43,518 nt of DNA from an uncultured Oscillospiraceae bacterium (lineage in GTDB: Bacteria; Bacillota; Clostridia; Oscillospirales; Oscillospiraceae), in NCBI GenBank assembly GCA_944387775.1, contig CALXGE010000008.1, positions 1 to 43,518 on the forward strand. Reading direction: 5' to 3'. Position 1 is the first letter of the stretch. Every line of letters begins with the position of its first letter. A program made the position numbers and the translations under genes. A model generated the notes under the pieces. It searched no databases. It saw nothing but the letters and a program-made list of their open reading frames with translations, and was not told the DNA's origin. Below, in pieces: positions 1-9,361 of this stretch.

Positions 1-664
1 TGGCCATCTTGGGATCATTGGCCATCTGGGCCAGCATGATCTTCTTCTCCTCATCCAGCACGTCCTGGGTAACCTGGGTCTTGTCCCAGAAACGGGGATT
101 GAGAGCGGCGATCTGCATAGCCACGTCCTTGCCGATCTCGGTGGCGTCGATGCCGCCGGAAACCTCCAGGTTCACCAGCACACCGATCTTACCGCCAGCG
201 TGAACGTAGGCCACGGAAGTGCCCTCGGTGAAGAAGGCGAAACGGCGGACCTTGATGTTCTCGCCGATGACCAGAACCATCTCCTGCTGCTGCTGGGTAA
301 CAGTCAGATCGGTGCCGTTGTACTTGCACTCCATGAGAGCATCCAGGTCAGCGGGCTTGTTGGCAGCCACAGTGGCAGCCACACCCTTGACGAAGTCCAC
401 GAACTTCTCGTTCTTGCCCACGAAGTCAGTCTCGGCGTTGACCTCAACCACAACACCCACACCGTCGATGACGGCGGCATAAGCCATACCCTCGGCAGCG
501 ATGCGGCCGGCCTTCTTGGCGGAAGCGGCCAGGCCCTTCTCACGCAGGTACTCAATGGCCTTGTCCATGTCGCCGTCGGAAGCGACCAGGGCCTTCTTGC
601 AGTCCATCATGCCTACGCCGGTCATTTCGCGCAGGTTCTTAACATCAGCAGCGGTAAAAGCCAT
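1..664 (-). CDS. tsf: Elongation factor Ts (3' end cut by window edge)
   Basis: Guanine-nucleotide exchange factor that recycles EF-Tu from its GDP form during translation in the cytosol. Read on the minus strand the protein begins [20 protein letters not shown], the UBA-like N-terminal domain of EF-Ts with the family signature around residues 11-26, and continues through the TDFVGKN segment that contacts EF-Tu. ATG at 662-664 is preceded by GGAGG at normal spacing. About 221 codons are visible; the C-terminal part lies outside the window. It follows rpsB, the usual rpsB-tsf order, with an attenuator-like hairpin between them. Identification is secure. Confidence 0.97.
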   Translation of the reverse strand, partial: MAFTAADVKNLREMTGVGMMDCKKALVASDGDMDKAIEYLREKGLAASAKKAGRIAAEGMAYAAVIDGVGVVVEVNAETDFVGKNEKFVDFVKGVAATVAANKPADLDALMECKYNGTDLTVTQQQQEMVLVIGENIKVRRFAFFTEGTSVAYVHAGGKIGVLVNLEVSGGIDATEIGKDVAMQIAALNPRFWDKTQVTQDVLDEEKKIMLAQMANDPKMA

Positions 665-700
665 AATTGTTATCCTCCAGTATGATAATATTGTAACAGG

Positions 701-728
701 AAAATGGGGCGGGACTCTCCCGCCCCAT
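701..728 (-). terminator. Attenuator-like hairpin between rpsB and tsf
   Basis: An 11-bp perfect stem (704-714 with 718-728) with a 3-base loop is followed on the minus strand by TTTT. It sits just after the rpsB stop. It probably terminates part of the transcription from the rpsB promoter before tsf. Confidence 0.6.
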
Positions 729-741
729 AGGGTTTCTTGTA

Positions 742-1470
742 TTACTCGGCGGCGGTTTCCTCAGCGGCGGCGGCCTCGACCTGCTCGCCCTGACGGCCCT
801 CGATCATGGCGTTGGCCATGATGGAAGCGATGAGCTTGATGGCGCGGATAGCGTCATCGTTGCCGGGGATGGGGTAGTCGATCTCATCGGGATCGCAGTT
901 GGTATCGGCGATGGCCACCACGGGGATACCCAGCTTGTGGGCCTCGGCGATGGCGTTGCGCTCCTTACGGGTATCCACGATGAACAGGGCGCCAGGCAGC
1001 TTCTTCATTTCCTTCACGCCGCCCAGGTACTTCTCCAGCTTCTCGATCTCGCCCATGTGCTTGATGACTTCCTTCTTGGGCAGCATATCAAAGGTGCCGT
1101 CCTCCTGCATGCGCTTGAGCTGGGTGAGACGGTCCACACGGGTACGCATGGTCTTGAAGTTGGTCATCATACCGCCCAGCCAGCGGGCGTTGACATAGAA
1201 CATGTTGCAGCGCAGGGCCTCGTCCTTGATGGCTTCCTGAGCCTGCTTCTTGGTGCCCACGAACAGCAGGGACTCGCCGTTCTCGCTGAGCTGGCGCACG
1301 AAGTTGTAGGCCTCCTCCAGCTTCTTGACGGTCTTCTGCAGGTCGATGATGTAGATCCCGTTGCGCTCGGTGTAGATATAGGGGGCCATCTTGGGGTTCC
1401 ACCGGCGGGTCTGGTGACCGAAGTGGACGCCGGCTTCCAGCAGCTGCTTCATGGATACGACACTTGCCAT
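742..1470 (-). CDS. rpsB: 30S ribosomal protein S2
   Basis: Structural protein of the small ribosomal subunit. The 242-residue product begins [20 protein letters not shown] and contains the S2 signatures [14 protein letters not shown] (residues about 16-29) and the later block [13 protein letters not shown]. Full length for the family, with an Ala/Glu-rich tail typical of Clostridia. The ATG is preceded by GGAGG (tcGGAGGaaacaacaact). It is first in an operon with tsf; a sigma-A-type promoter lies about 115 bases upstream, leaving a leader of roughly 110 bases that could carry autoregulation by S2, although I do not recognise a named leader motif. Confidence 0.98.
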   Translation of the reverse strand: MASVVSMKQLLEAGVHFGHQTRRWNPKMAPYIYTERNGIYIIDLQKTVKKLEEAYNFVRQLSENGESLLFVGTKKQAQEAIKDEALRCNMFYVNARWLGGMMTNFKTMRTRVDRLTQLKRMQEDGTFDMLPKKEVIKHMGEIEKLEKYLGGVKEMKKLPGALFIVDTRKERNAIAEAHKLGIPVVAIADTNCDPDEIDYPIPGNDDAIRAIKLIASIMANAMIEGRQGEQVEAAAAEETAAE

Positions 1471-1586
1471 AGTTGTTGTTTCCTCCGATAATAATTTAGT
1501 TCGTTACCTCCGAACCTCTCCTCTGCCGGGCCAACCGCCGCTGGCGGCACCGACCAGACATCAAGGTTCGTGCGTAATGCTGAAAT

Positions 1587-1615
1587 ATAGTACCATATCC
1601 TTCCGAAAAACGCAA
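1587..1615 (-). promoter_or_regulatory. Sigma-A-type promoter of rpsB-tsf
   Basis: On the minus strand, TTGCGT (1610-1615), a 17-base spacer and TACTAT (1587-1592). The orientation and the ~110-base leader to rpsB fit the primary promoter of the operon. Confidence 0.7.
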
Positions 1616-1679
1616 GGACTTTTTGCGGAAAAATTCAGAAAATTTTCGATTCTCCCCTTAATGGGCCTGCTTTTTTCCG

Positions 1680-1970
1680 CTAAAACAGTCTCCGGCGGCG
1701 GCGGTCCTGGTAAGGGGGCCGCCGCTCCACCGGCTTGTTCACAAGGATGATGTCGTCACCAATCTGCTTGATGCAATCCCAGGGAATATAGTACTCCTCC
1801 CCCCGGCCGAACAGGCCAAAAAAGCGGCAGGGTCCGGGCACGATCAGCGCCGTCACCCTGCCTTCCGGGATCAGCACCTCCACATCCCCCACGAATCCCA
1901 GCCGGCATCCGTCGCAGATGTTAATGACCTCTTTATAACGCAGTTCCACCATTCTGCACTGCATTTCCAT
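1680..1970 (-). CDS. YlmC/YmxH-family PRC-barrel protein
   Basis: A 96-residue protein containing VELRYKEVINICDGCRLGFV, the hallmark of the YlmC/YmxH sporulation-associated family, a small PRC-barrel-like domain. The middle (GRVTALIVPG) and the YYIPWDCIKQIGDDIILV block fit the family along its whole length; the tail is Arg-rich. Two start codons are possible (MEMQ or MQ), both served by GGAGGGGGG; I took the upstream ATG. It lies downstream of sigG in the same direction, a neighbourhood common in endospore formers. The biochemical role of the family is not established. Confidence 0.85.
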   Translation of the reverse strand: MEMQCRMVELRYKEVINICDGCRLGFVGDVEVLIPEGRVTALIVPGPCRFFGLFGRGEEYYIPWDCIKQIGDDIILVNKPVERRPPYQDRRRRRLF

Positions 1971-2025
1971 CCCCCCTCCTGTGGGATGGTATGCGCCGGG
2001 CAGATTGTCCTATGCCGCCGAAACC

Positions 2026-2796
2026 TCAGATATTATTGCGAATCGTCCTGAGGGCACTCTTTTCCAGGCGACTTACCTGGGCCTGGGAGATCCCCACCTC
2101 TGCCGAGACCTCCATCTGGGTCTTGCCCTCATAAAACCGGAGAGCAAGAATATGGCGCTCCCGCTCCCCCAACCGGTCCAGGGCGTCTTTGAGGGCGATC
2201 TGCTCCAGCCACTGCTCGTCGGTGTTCTTCTTGTCCCGGACCTGGTCCATGACGCATACAGTGTCCCCGCTGTCGGAGTAAAGGGGTTCAAAAAGGCTCA
2301 CCGGCTCCGTCACTGCATCCATGGCAAAGACTACCTCCTCCCGGGGAATCCCCAGCTCCTTTGCCAGCTGCTCCACCGTGGGCTCCTTCTGGCTGCCTGC
2401 CATCAGCTTTTCCCGGGCCTGCATGACCCGGTAAGCGGTATCCCGGAGGCTCCGGCTTACCCGTACGGCGCTGTTGTCCCGCAGGTAGCGCCGGATCTCT
2501 CCCACGATCATCGGCACACCATAGGTGGAAAAGCGGACCGGCTGACTGAGATCAAAGCCATCGATAGCCTTGATGAGGCCCACGCAGCCCACCTGAAAGA
2601 GATCATCCGGGTTCTCTCCCCGACCACTGAACTTCTGGATCACTGACAGCACCAGCCGGAGATTACCGCTGATAAGTTCCTCCCGGGCTTTGCTGTCCCC
2701 TGCCTTGGCCTTCCGCAGCAGCTCCATGGTCTGCTCGTTGGTAAGCACCTTCAGCCGCGCGGTGTTGACCCCGCTGACCTCCACCTTTCCCTGCAT
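2026..2796 (-). CDS. sigG: RNA polymerase sporulation sigma factor SigG
   Basis: Late forespore-specific sigma factor. The 256-residue protein starts with the SigG-type N-terminus KVEVSGVNTARLKVL, then region 2 (GNLRLVLSVIQKFSGRGENP, DDLFQVGCVGLIKAIDGFDL, VRFSTYGVPMIVGEIRRYLR), region 3 (SRSLRDTAYRVMQAREKL, VSLFEPLYSDSGD) and region 4 with an HTH (MEVSAEVGISQAQVSRLEKS). The VNT motif near the N-terminus and the VSLFEPLY segment separate it from SigF and SigE. ATG at 2796 is preceded by a weak purine-rich stretch. ylmC follows. In the 338-base spacer upstream I could not identify a convincing SigF or SigG promoter. Confidence 0.95.
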   Translation of the reverse strand: MQGKVEVSGVNTARLKVLTNEQTMELLRKAKAGDSKAREELISGNLRLVLSVIQKFSGRGENPDDLFQVGCVGLIKAIDGFDLSQPVRFSTYGVPMIVGEIRRYLRDNSAVRVSRSLRDTAYRVMQAREKLMAGSQKEPTVEQLAKELGIPREEVVFAMDAVTEPVSLFEPLYSDSGDTVCVMDQVRDKKNTDEQWLEQIALKDALDRLGERERHILALRFYEGKTQMEVSAEVGISQAQVSRLEKSALRTIRNNI

Positions 2797-2977
2797 GCCA
2801 CCACTCCTTGCCTTTTCCTGGCGCTGCCCGGGACCATTTCCCGCGCGGCTGCCTCAGGCAAAGTATGTCCTGGCCCAGCAATTTTTATCCTCTGCTATGC
2901 CAGAGCTTCCCTTTCCATCCTGATGGCGGCAAAGTGTTTTTCCAGTGTTTTCCATATGGAAGGATCTTTTCGCCTAA

Positions 2978-3056
2978 TTTGTATAAATTATTCAGTTTAT
3001 ACAAAAAAACTATTTTTGTATAAAGCGTACATAATAAAATTTATAATTTATACAAA
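2978..3056. promoter_or_regulatory. Four-copy TTTGTATAAA operator-like array upstream of glyA
   Basis: The 338-base sigG-glyA spacer (2797-3135) turns very AT-rich in its right half. It holds four exact copies of one decamer: TTTGTATAAA at 2978-2987, its inverse TTTATACAAA at 2996-3005, TTTGTATAAA at 3015-3024 and TTTATACAAA at 3047-3056, giving two inverted pairs with 8- and 22-base gaps. Possible promoter hexamers lie inside the array: TTTATA-17-TATAAA toward glyA, and TTGTAT-16-TATGTA on the minus strand toward sigG. It looks like a repressor-binding array that also covers the promoter. The regulator is unknown. Confidence 0.55.
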
Positions 3057-3135
3057 ACATATATGGAAGTTTTTTTAGAAATATGATACTGTTTTAAAAA
3101 ATCGGCTTTTTTGCCGAGGACAGGAGAAAATTGCC

Positions 3136-4386
3136 ATGACTTATGGAGTTGACGTCATCAATCAGGTAGACCCCGAGGTAGCCAGCGCCATTCAGGCTGA
3201 GGTGGACCGTCAGGAGAGCCACATTGAGCTCATTGCCTCGGAGAACTTTACAAGCCGCGCTGTTCAGCTGGCAGCCGGCAACCCCCTGACCAACAAATAT
3301 GCCGAGGGCTACCCCGGCAACCGCTACTACGGCGGCTGTGAGTACGTGGACGTGGTGGAAAACATCGCTATTGACCGGGCCAAGAAGCTCTTTGGCTGCA
3401 CCTACGCCAATGTGCAGCCCCACTCCGGCGTTCAGGCCAACATGGCGGTAGAGATGGCTCTGTGCAAGCCCGGCGACACGGTGATGGGCATGAAGCTTGC
3501 CCACGGCGGCCATCTGACCCACGGAAGCCCCGTGAACTTCTCCGGTCAGTATTTCAACATTGTCGGCTACGGTGTCAATGAGCAGGGCTATATCGACTAT
3601 GACGAGGTGGAGCGCCTGGCCATGGAGCATAGGCCCAAGCTCATCATCTGCGGCGCCAGCGCTTATCCCCGCGTCATCGACTTCAAGCGTTTCCGGGAAA
3701 TCGCCGACAAGTGCGGCGCCTTCCTCATGAGCGATATCGCCCACATCGCCGGTCTGGTGGTAGCGGGCCTCCACCCCAGCCCCTTCCCCTGGGTGGATGT
3801 AGCCACCTCCACCACCCATAAGACCCTCCGGGGACCCCGGGGCGGCCTGATTCTCTCCACCGCCGAGTTTGCCGAGGCCCACAAGCTCAACAAGTGGGTG
3901 TTCCCCGGCACCCAGGGCGGCCCCCTGATGCACATCATTGCTGCCAAGGCAGTGGCCTTCAAGGAAGCTCTGGATCCCTCCTTCACCGAGTATCAGAAGC
4001 TGGTCCTGGCCAACAGCCGCGCTCTGGCCAGCGCTCTCCAGGCCCGTGGCTTCGATCTGGTCTCCGGTGGTACCGACAACCACCTGATGCTGGTAGACCT
4101 GCGCAACAAGGGCATCACCGGCCAGGAGTGCGAGGAGCTCATGGACAGCGCTAACATTACCTGCAATAAGAACTCCATCCCCTATGACACTGCCGGCGCC
4201 AACCGCCCCAACGGCATCCGCCTGGGCACCGCCGCCGTATCCGCCCGCGGCCTGCAGCCTGCGGACATGGAGACCATTGCCGAGTGCATCGACATTCTGG
4301 TCTCTCAGCGGGAAGCCGGTGTCAAGGAAGCTCGTGCTAAGGTGGCCGAAATCACCATCAAGTACCCCCTCTACTGGGATCGCTGA
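3136..4386 (+). CDS. glyA: Serine hydroxymethyltransferase
   Basis: PLP enzyme that converts serine and tetrahydrofolate to glycine and 5,10-methylene-THF, the main source of one-carbon units. The 416-residue protein is full length. Visible motifs are [10 protein letters not shown] (residues 31-40), [28 protein letters not shown], the HLTHG segment, and the PLP-lysine block [13 protein letters not shown] with Lys at residue 229. ATG follows AGGACAGGAGAAAATTGCC. It stands alone between sigG and glnS, preceded by the four-copy decamer array and followed by a 20-bp-stem terminator, so it is a single-gene unit probably with its own control. Confidence 0.98.
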   Translation: MTYGVDVINQVDPEVASAIQAEVDRQESHIELIASENFTSRAVQLAAGNPLTNKYAEGYPGNRYYGGCEYVDVVENIAIDRAKKLFGCTYANVQPHSGVQANMAVEMALCKPGDTVMGMKLAHGGHLTHGSPVNFSGQYFNIVGYGVNEQGYIDYDEVERLAMEHRPKLIICGASAYPRVIDFKRFREIADKCGAFLMSDIAHIAGLVVAGLHPSPFPWVDVATSTTHKTLRGPRGGLILSTAEFAEAHKLNKWVFPGTQGGPLMHIIAAKAVAFKEALDPSFTEYQKLVLANSRALASALQARGFDLVSGGTDNHLMLVDLRNKGITGQECEELMDSANITCNKNSIPYDTAGANRPNGIRLGTAAVSARGLQPADMETIAECIDILVSQREAGVKEARAKVAEITIKYPLYWDR

Positions 4387-4403
4387 GATTCCCGGCGGAA
4401 TAG

Positions 4404-4449
4404 AAAAACAATGGGACCCCGCAGCTGACTGCGGGGTCCCATTGTTTTT
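4404..4449. terminator. Bidirectional terminator between glyA and glnS
   Basis: A perfect 20-bp stem (4404-4423 with 4430-4449) around a 6-base loop, with A5 at the start and T5 at the end, so it can terminate glyA on the plus strand and glnS on the minus strand. Confidence 0.9.
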
Positions 4450-4471
4450 CGCTAATACAAGGCTACTTATA

Positions 4472-4510
4472 AGAGAACGGGGACCACATGTAGTGTGGTC
4501 CCCGTTCTCT
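4472..4510 (-). terminator. Second strong hairpin after glnS
   Basis: A perfect 17-bp stem (4472-4488 with 4494-4510) and 5-base loop directly after the glnS stop. There is no T run on either side, so alone it is not a classical terminator. It may stabilise the 3' end of glnS mRNA or act with the next hairpin. Confidence 0.5.
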
Positions 4511-4536
4511 CTGAAAAAGCACTGGAAATATCCAGC

Positions 4537-6234
4537 TTACTTCTTGAAGCTGTCCTTCAGGCTGACGCTGCGGTTGAACACCAGGTGGCCGGGCCGGGAG
4601 TCCTTATTGTCCAGGCAGAAATAGCCCAGGCGCATAAACTGGAAGCTGGCAGGAGCCACAGCATCCTTCAGCCCTGCCTCCACCTTACAGCCGGTGACGA
4701 CCTCCAGGGACTCCGGATTCAGGCACTCCAGGAAATCCTTGTCAGCGGCATCAGGAGCGGCATCCAGGAAAAGGTTGTCATACAGACGGCACTCCGCATC
4801 CACAGCGGTAGCCGCGTCCACCCAGTGAATGGTAGCCCCTTTCACCTTCCGGCCATCGGCGGGGTTGCCGCCCCGGCTGTCGGGGTCGTAGGTAGCGTAG
4901 ATCTCGGCAATGGTACCGTCATCATTCTTCTTGCAGCCGGTGCAGGTGATAAGGTAGGCACCCTTCAGGCGGCACTCAGGGCCGTCGGGATACAGGCGCT
5001 TGTACTTGGGCACCGGCACCTCCAGGAAGTCCTGCTCCTCCACATACAGCTCCCGGGAGAAGGTGATGGTCCGAACGCCGTCCTCGGGACGGTTGGGGTT
5101 GTTCTCCACCTCAAAGGTCTCGCTCTGGCCCTCGGGATAGTTTGTGATGACCAGCTTCACCGGACGGATCACCGCCATCACACGCTGGGCAGTCTCGTTG
5201 AGGTCCTCCCGGAGGCAGTGCTCCAGGAAGCTGTACTCCACGGTGCTGGCGGCCTTGGCCACGCCGATGCGCTCACAGAAATTGCGGATGGAGGCAGGGG
5301 TATAGCCCCGGCGGCGGAGGCCGCAAAGGGTAGGCATCCGGGGATCATCCCAGCCGGAGACCTTTCCGCCCTCCACCAGAGCACGGAGCTTGCGCTTGCT
5401 CATGACGGTGTGGTCGATGCCCAGGCGGGCAAACTCGATCTGGCGGGGCTTGGCCGGCAGATCACAGTGCTCCACCACCCAGTTGTACAGGGGACGGTGG
5501 GCCTCAAACTCCAGGGAGCAGAGGCTGTGGGTAATGCCCTCCAGGGCGTCCTCGATGGGATGGGCAAAGTCGTACATGGGATAGATGCACCACTTGTCCC
5601 CCTGGCGGTGATGGTGCATGTGGTTGATGCGGTAGATCACCGGGTCACGCATATTGAAGTTGCCGGAGGCGGGGTCGATCTTCGCCCGGAGGGTCATGCT
5701 CCCATCAGGGAACTCCCCTGCCCGCATCCGGGCAAAGAGATCCAGGCTCTCCTCCACGGGACGGTCCCGGTAGGGGCACTGGGCGGGACAGTTCACATCG
5801 CCCCGCATCTCCTTCATCTGCTCCGGAGTCAGCTCACAGACATAGGCCAGGCCCTTCTTGATGAGGGACACGGCGCACTCGTACATCTTCTCAAAGTAGT
5901 CGGAGGCATAGTAAAAGCGATCGCCCCAGTCAAAACCCAGCCAGTGGATATCCTCCTTGATGGCCTCCACATACTCCACATCCTCTTTAGTGGGGTTGGT
6001 GTCGTCCATACGGAGGTTGCACAGTCCGCCGTACTTCTCGGCGGTGCCGAAGTCGATGCACAGGGCCTTGCAGTGACCGATGTGCAGGTAACCATTGGGC
6101 TCCGGCGGGAAACGGGTGTGGACGGTCATGCCCTGGAACTGACCACCCTCTGCGATGTCCTCGTCGATGAACTGATGGATAAAGTTTTTGCTCTCGGCCT
6201 CCTCGGTAAGGGGGGTCTTGTTTTCCTCGGCCAT
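4537..6234 (-). CDS. glnS: Glutaminyl-tRNA synthetase
   Basis: Class I aminoacyl-tRNA synthetase that charges tRNA-Gln directly. The 565-residue product has the GlnRS/GluRS N-terminal block [19 protein letters not shown] with HIGH at residues 51-54, the LRMDDTNP motif, and the KMSKS-like VMSKR at about 277-281. The C-terminal half is the anticodon-binding beta-barrel of GlnRS rather than the helical GluRS type. ATG is preceded by AAAGGAGTGTGAAAC. It is monocistronic with strong hairpins downstream. A direct GlnRS pathway is patchy in Firmicutes, many of which use GatCAB, so the gene is often thought to have been acquired in such lineages. Confidence 0.97.
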   Translation of the reverse strand: MAEENKTPLTEEAESKNFIHQFIDEDIAEGGQFQGMTVHTRFPPEPNGYLHIGHCKALCIDFGTAEKYGGLCNLRMDDTNPTKEDVEYVEAIKEDIHWLGFDWGDRFYYASDYFEKMYECAVSLIKKGLAYVCELTPEQMKEMRGDVNCPAQCPYRDRPVEESLDLFARMRAGEFPDGSMTLRAKIDPASGNFNMRDPVIYRINHMHHHRQGDKWCIYPMYDFAHPIEDALEGITHSLCSLEFEAHRPLYNWVVEHCDLPAKPRQIEFARLGIDHTVMSKRKLRALVEGGKVSGWDDPRMPTLCGLRRRGYTPASIRNFCERIGVAKAASTVEYSFLEHCLREDLNETAQRVMAVIRPVKLVITNYPEGQSETFEVENNPNRPEDGVRTITFSRELYVEEQDFLEVPVPKYKRLYPDGPECRLKGAYLITCTGCKKNDDGTIAEIYATYDPDSRGGNPADGRKVKGATIHWVDAATAVDAECRLYDNLFLDAAPDAADKDFLECLNPESLEVVTGCKVEAGLKDAVAPASFQFMRLGYFCLDNKDSRPGHLVFNRSVSLKDSFKK

Positions 6235-6347
6235 GTTTCACACTCCTTTGTTTGTTAGAAATTTTGTCTAAAAAGTGACGAGATTTATTATATAAAACGC
6301 CAAGGCAAAAGGCAAGGGCTATTTTACATTTTCTCCCTGATTTCCGT

Positions 6348-6386
6348 AAAAATACCCGCCGCGTTTTCGTCGCGGCGGGTATTTTT
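6348..6386 (-). terminator. Terminator of the minus-strand 6.4-6.9 kb genes
   Basis: A 16-bp stem (6348-6363 with 6371-6386) ending in a T run on the minus strand, located just past the stop codon at 6397. It is symmetrical enough to work in both directions. Confidence 0.85.
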
Positions 6387-6396
6387 TCAAAATCGG

Positions 6397-6705
6397 TCAC
6401 TGGGGGTCATCCGGCGTGAAGGCCAGGAGCTCCTTGCCCTGCCAGGTGCCCACGCCCCGCATTCCCTTCTTCAGGGAGGTGTGGAGCTCTGGAGAACAGG
6501 CCAGGCGCAGGTCGTTGTCGTCCGGGTGGTAGTACTCCCGGGGCGTCTCAAACCGCAGCAACACCTGGTTGAATTGATTCCAATCCGGCGCAAAGGGTGA
6601 AATAGAGCTGCCGGGCAGAGGGCTTGTCAAACTGTCAGAAGATAAGAACTCATACCGAGTGGCCACCACGATAAATCGGGCGGTCTGAGGTTCCTTCTTC
6701 CGCAT
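6397..6705 (-). CDS. Hypothetical protein, 102 residues
   Basis: Not recognised. The protein begins MRKKEPQTARFIVVATRYEF and has a soluble, mixed composition with a central NQFNQVLLRFETPREYYHPD segment; no signal peptide or membrane helix is seen. ATG is preceded by AAAGGAGGGGACCCT, a strong ribosome binding site, and the gene ends at a clear terminator. It lies 16 bases after the 69-residue Cys-containing gene and is probably co-transcribed with it. Coding status rests on the RBS, the intact frame and the terminator. Confidence 0.7.
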   Translation of the reverse strand: MRKKEPQTARFIVVATRYEFLSSDSLTSPLPGSSISPFAPDWNQFNQVLLRFETPREYYHPDDNDLRLACSPELHTSLKKGMRGVGTWQGKELLAFTPDDPQ

Positions 6706-6721
6706 AGGGTCCCCTCCTTTT

Positions 6722-6931
6722 TCAGATTTGAAAATCTTCCTTCTTCAACTTGGAGGTTTCCAGCTTCACCGGACGGGGGGGCTCCCGCTTGAAGGGATCA
6801 TATTTAAACCACATGCAGTGGTACTCAGCAGCCACCACACCCCGGCGCGGACAGGCCACCTCCCGGTCGTTGATGACGGTCCCCTTGGCGCAGTATGCAC
6901 ACCGGGGCTCAATATCCTTGCGAAACAGCAT
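6722..6931 (-). CDS. Small Cys-containing protein, 69 residues
   Basis: Sequence starts MLFRKDIEPRCAYCAKGTVI and has CAYC, then ACPRRG and YHCMWF, so four cysteines (C-x2-C and two single ones) that could bind one metal ion, in the manner of small rubredoxin-like knuckles. The tail is Lys/Pro-rich (YDPFKREPPRPVKLETSKLK). ATG follows GAGGAGGGGGACC. It sits 16 bases upstream of the 102-residue hypothetical gene in the same direction. Small proteins of this look are common in Clostridia but I know of no function. Confidence 0.75.
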   Translation of the reverse strand: MLFRKDIEPRCAYCAKGTVINDREVACPRRGVVAAEYHCMWFKYDPFKREPPRPVKLETSKLKKEDFQI

Positions 6932-6960
6932 GGTCCCCCTCCTCTCACCTGTCAGTATAC

Positions 6961-7022
6961 ATGCTTTTCTTTGAAAAGAAAAGCATCAAAAGAAACTTTT
7001 GCGCAAACTCCGTTTCGCTTTC
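6961..7022 (-). repeat. Dispersed hairpin repeat, copy 1
   Basis: Lies between clpE and the 69-residue gene. It holds a near-perfect hairpin ATGCTTTTCT..AGAAAAGCAT (6961-6986) followed by TTTTGCGCAAACTCCGTTTCG. Read on the minus strand it aligns, with small changes, to 26226-26290 on the plus strand, so it belongs to a dispersed repeat family. It may also serve as the clpE terminator. Confidence 0.65.
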
Positions 7023-7039
7023 CTGTGGGAACAGCGCCG

Positions 7040-9346
7040 TTATAAGGTATGCAATACCACCTTATCATCCTCCGCCGTTGCGGAGATCTGGGTGATGGGG
7101 TGATCGTAGCTGTTGATGATGGCGGAGGCCAGCAGGTCCTCCACCTCCTTCTGGATGGTCCTCCGGAGGTTCCGAGCACCGTAGGTGGCGGAGTAGGACT
7201 TCTTCACCAGGTAGCTTACCAGGGCGTCGTCGTAGGTGAAGGTGAGGCCTTTCTCCTTGAGGCTGTCTTTCAGCTCATCCAGCATCAGCCGGGCGATGGG
7301 CAGGAAGTTCTCCTCGGTGAGCTTATTGAAGTAGACGATCTCGTCCACACGGTTGATAAACTCGGGCCGCAGGAACTGCTGCAGGGCCTTCATAGCCCGG
7401 TCCTTCCCCTGCTCGTTCACCGTCTTGTTGAAGCCCACGCTCCCCTCCTTCCGGTCGCTGCCGGCGTTGGAGGTCATAACGATGACGGTGTTCTCGAAGT
7501 TCACCTTCCGGCCGTGGGCATCGGTGATCTGGCCGTCGTCCAGGATCTGGAGCAGCACATTGAGGACGTCGGGGTGGGCCTTCTCGATCTCGTCGAAGAG
7601 GATGACGCTGTAGGGCTTGCGGCGGATCTTCTCCGTCAGCTGACCCGCCTCGTCATAGCCCACATAGCCCGGAGGGGATCCGATGATCCGGGATACGGAG
7701 TGTTTCTCCATGAACTCGGACATATCCAGGCGGATGAGGCTCTCCGGAGCGTTGAAGAGGTCATCGGCCAGCTGCTTGACCAGCTCCGTCTTACCCACGC
7801 CGGTGGAGCCCACAAAGATGAAGCTCACAGGCTTATGCTTGGGGGAGATGCCCACGCGGTTGCGGCGGATAGCCGCGGCCACGGCCTCAATGGCCTCATC
7901 CTGGCCAATGATCTTTTCCTTGAGTCGCTGGTCCAGCTCGCTGAGCCGCTTGAACTCCTCCTCCCGGATTTTGCTGGCGGGAATCTTGGTCCACAGCTCG
8001 ATGACCCTGGCCAGATTGTCCATGGTAAGCTCAGGCTCACCCTTGGCGGTGAGCTGGTCCAGCTCGCTCTGGAGCTGGATCTCTTTGCTCTTGAGCTCCG
8101 CCATGCGCTCAAAATTGGGCTCCTCCGCTCCCTCCAGCATCTCCCGCTCCTTCTCACAGTCCTGAATCTCCCGGAGAACCTCCTGGCGGCGGTTGATGTC
8201 CTCATCCTTCAGGTTCATATCGGAGCAGGCTTCGTCGATGAGGTCGATGGCCTTGTCGGGCAGGAAGCGGTCGGTGATATACCGCTCGCTGAGGAGCACC
8301 GCTTGACGGAGAATCCCTTCGGGGATCTTCACGCCGTGGTAGCTCTCGTAGTAGTGGGCCACACCCCGGAGGATCTCCATGGTGTCCTGCAGGTTGGGCT
8401 CATTCACCGTCACCGGCTGGAAGCGGCGCTCCAGGGCGGTATCCTTCTCAATATGCTTGCGGTACTCGGTGAAGGTGGTGGCGCCGATGACCTGGATCTC
8501 ACCCCGGCTGAGGGCGGGCTTAAGGATATTGGCGGCGTTCATGCTGCCCTCGGCGTCGCCGGCGCCCACGATGTTGTGGACCTCGTCGATGACGAGGATG
8601 ATATTGCCGCACTTGCGGATTTCCTCGATAAGGCCCTTCATGCGGCTTTCAAACTGGCCCCGGAACTGAGTGCCCGCCACCAGAGCGGTGAGGTCCAGCA
8701 GGAATACTTCCTTATCCCGAAGCTTGAAGGGCACATCGCCCTTGGCGATCCGCTGGGCCAGGCCCTCGGCAATGGCGGTCTTGCCCACGCCGGGCTCACC
8801 GATGAGGCAGGGATTGTTCTTCTGACGGCGGTTGAGGATCTGGACCACCCGCTCGATCTCCTGCTCCCGGCCAATCACCGCGTCCAGCTTGCCCGCACGA
8901 GCACGGTCCGTAAGGTTGATGCAGTAGCTGTCCAGATACTTACGCTTGGGAGCCTTGTCGGTCTTGCGCTCCCGGCCCTCGTGGCTGCGTCCGGAATTCT
9001 CCCCGCTATTGGAGGGAGCAGGCGTCTCTCCGTTTCCGAAGAGACGGCTGAGGAAGGGGAACGTGGCGGTCTTACCGTCCTCGCTGTCGTCCTCCTCATC
9101 CTCCTGGGGGATTAAGCCCTCCATGGGCTCCGCGCCGCCGAAGGCCTGCATCATCTCATCGGAGATGGCATCCAGGTCATCGTCGGTAATTCCCATACGG
9201 CGCATCATATCGTTGACCTGGGGCAGGCCCAGGTCCTTGGCGCACTTAAGGCACAGTCCCTCATTGACGGTTTTGCCGTTTTCAATCTTGGAAATATATA
9301 CCACCGCCACGCGCTTTTTACATCTAGAACAAAGGGTTGGTTGCAT
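7040..9346 (-). CDS. ClpE-like Clp/Hsp100 unfoldase with N-terminal zinc finger
   Basis: ATP-dependent unfoldase that should feed proteins to ClpP. The 768-residue protein starts with a treble-clef-like zinc finger (C6-x2-C9 and C32-x2-C35, McsA/ClpE type) instead of the double ClpN repeat. An acidic linker (residues 80-135) leads to AAA1 with Walker [10 protein letters not shown] (183-191) and Walker B VIDEVH, a middle coiled-coil (about 385-435), and AAA2 with GSTGVGKTE (513-521), [12 protein letters not shown] and the arginine-rich C-terminal subdomain. The loop GSVGFNK (about 635-641) carries the VGF tripeptide that docks to ClpP. The domain plan matches ClpE. ATG follows ATGGAGGTAACTGACT. 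No CtsR or McsAB gene is adjacent and no CtsR box was seen. Confidence 0.9.
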   Translation of the reverse strand: MQPTLCSRCKKRVAVVYISKIENGKTVNEGLCLKCAKDLGLPQVNDMMRRMGITDDDLDAISDEMMQAFGGAEPMEGLIPQEDEEDDSEDGKTATFPFLSRLFGNGETPAPSNSGENSGRSHEGRERKTDKAPKRKYLDSYCINLTDRARAGKLDAVIGREQEIERVVQILNRRQKNNPCLIGEPGVGKTAIAEGLAQRIAKGDVPFKLRDKEVFLLDLTALVAGTQFRGQFESRMKGLIEEIRKCGNIILVIDEVHNIVGAGDAEGSMNAANILKPALSRGEIQVIGATTFTEYRKHIEKDTALERRFQPVTVNEPNLQDTMEILRGVAHYYESYHGVKIPEGILRQAVLLSERYITDRFLPDKAIDLIDEACSDMNLKDEDINRRQEVLREIQDCEKEREMLEGAEEPNFERMAELKSKEIQLQSELDQLTAKGEPELTMDNLARVIELWTKIPASKIREEEFKRLSELDQRLKEKIIGQDEAIEAVAAAIRRNRVGISPKHKPVSFIFVGSTGVGKTELVKQLADDLFNAPESLIRLDMSEFMEKHSVSRIIGSPPGYVGYDEAGQLTEKIRRKPYSVILFDEIEKAHPDVLNVLLQILDDGQITDAHGRKVNFENTVIVMTSNAGSDRKEGSVGFNKTVNEQGKDRAMKALQQFLRPEFINRVDEIVYFNKLTEENFLPIARLMLDELKDSLKEKGLTFTYDDALVSYLVKKSYSATYGARNLRRTIQKEVEDLLASAIINSYDHPITQISATAEDDKVVLHTL

Positions 9347-9361
9347 AGTCAGTTACCTCCA

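Noticed and set aside
1471..1586. Known S2-type leader RNA upstream of rpsB
   Set aside because: The leader is long enough and has GC-rich pieces, but I cannot match it to a specific described motif.
4495..6258. Very long plus-strand open frame opposite glnS
   Set aside because: The minus strand holds full-length GlnRS with HIGH and KMSKS-like motifs; the plus frame is an antisense shadow caused by GC-rich codon use. The same applies to frames opposite glyA, clpE and the TerS-capsid region.
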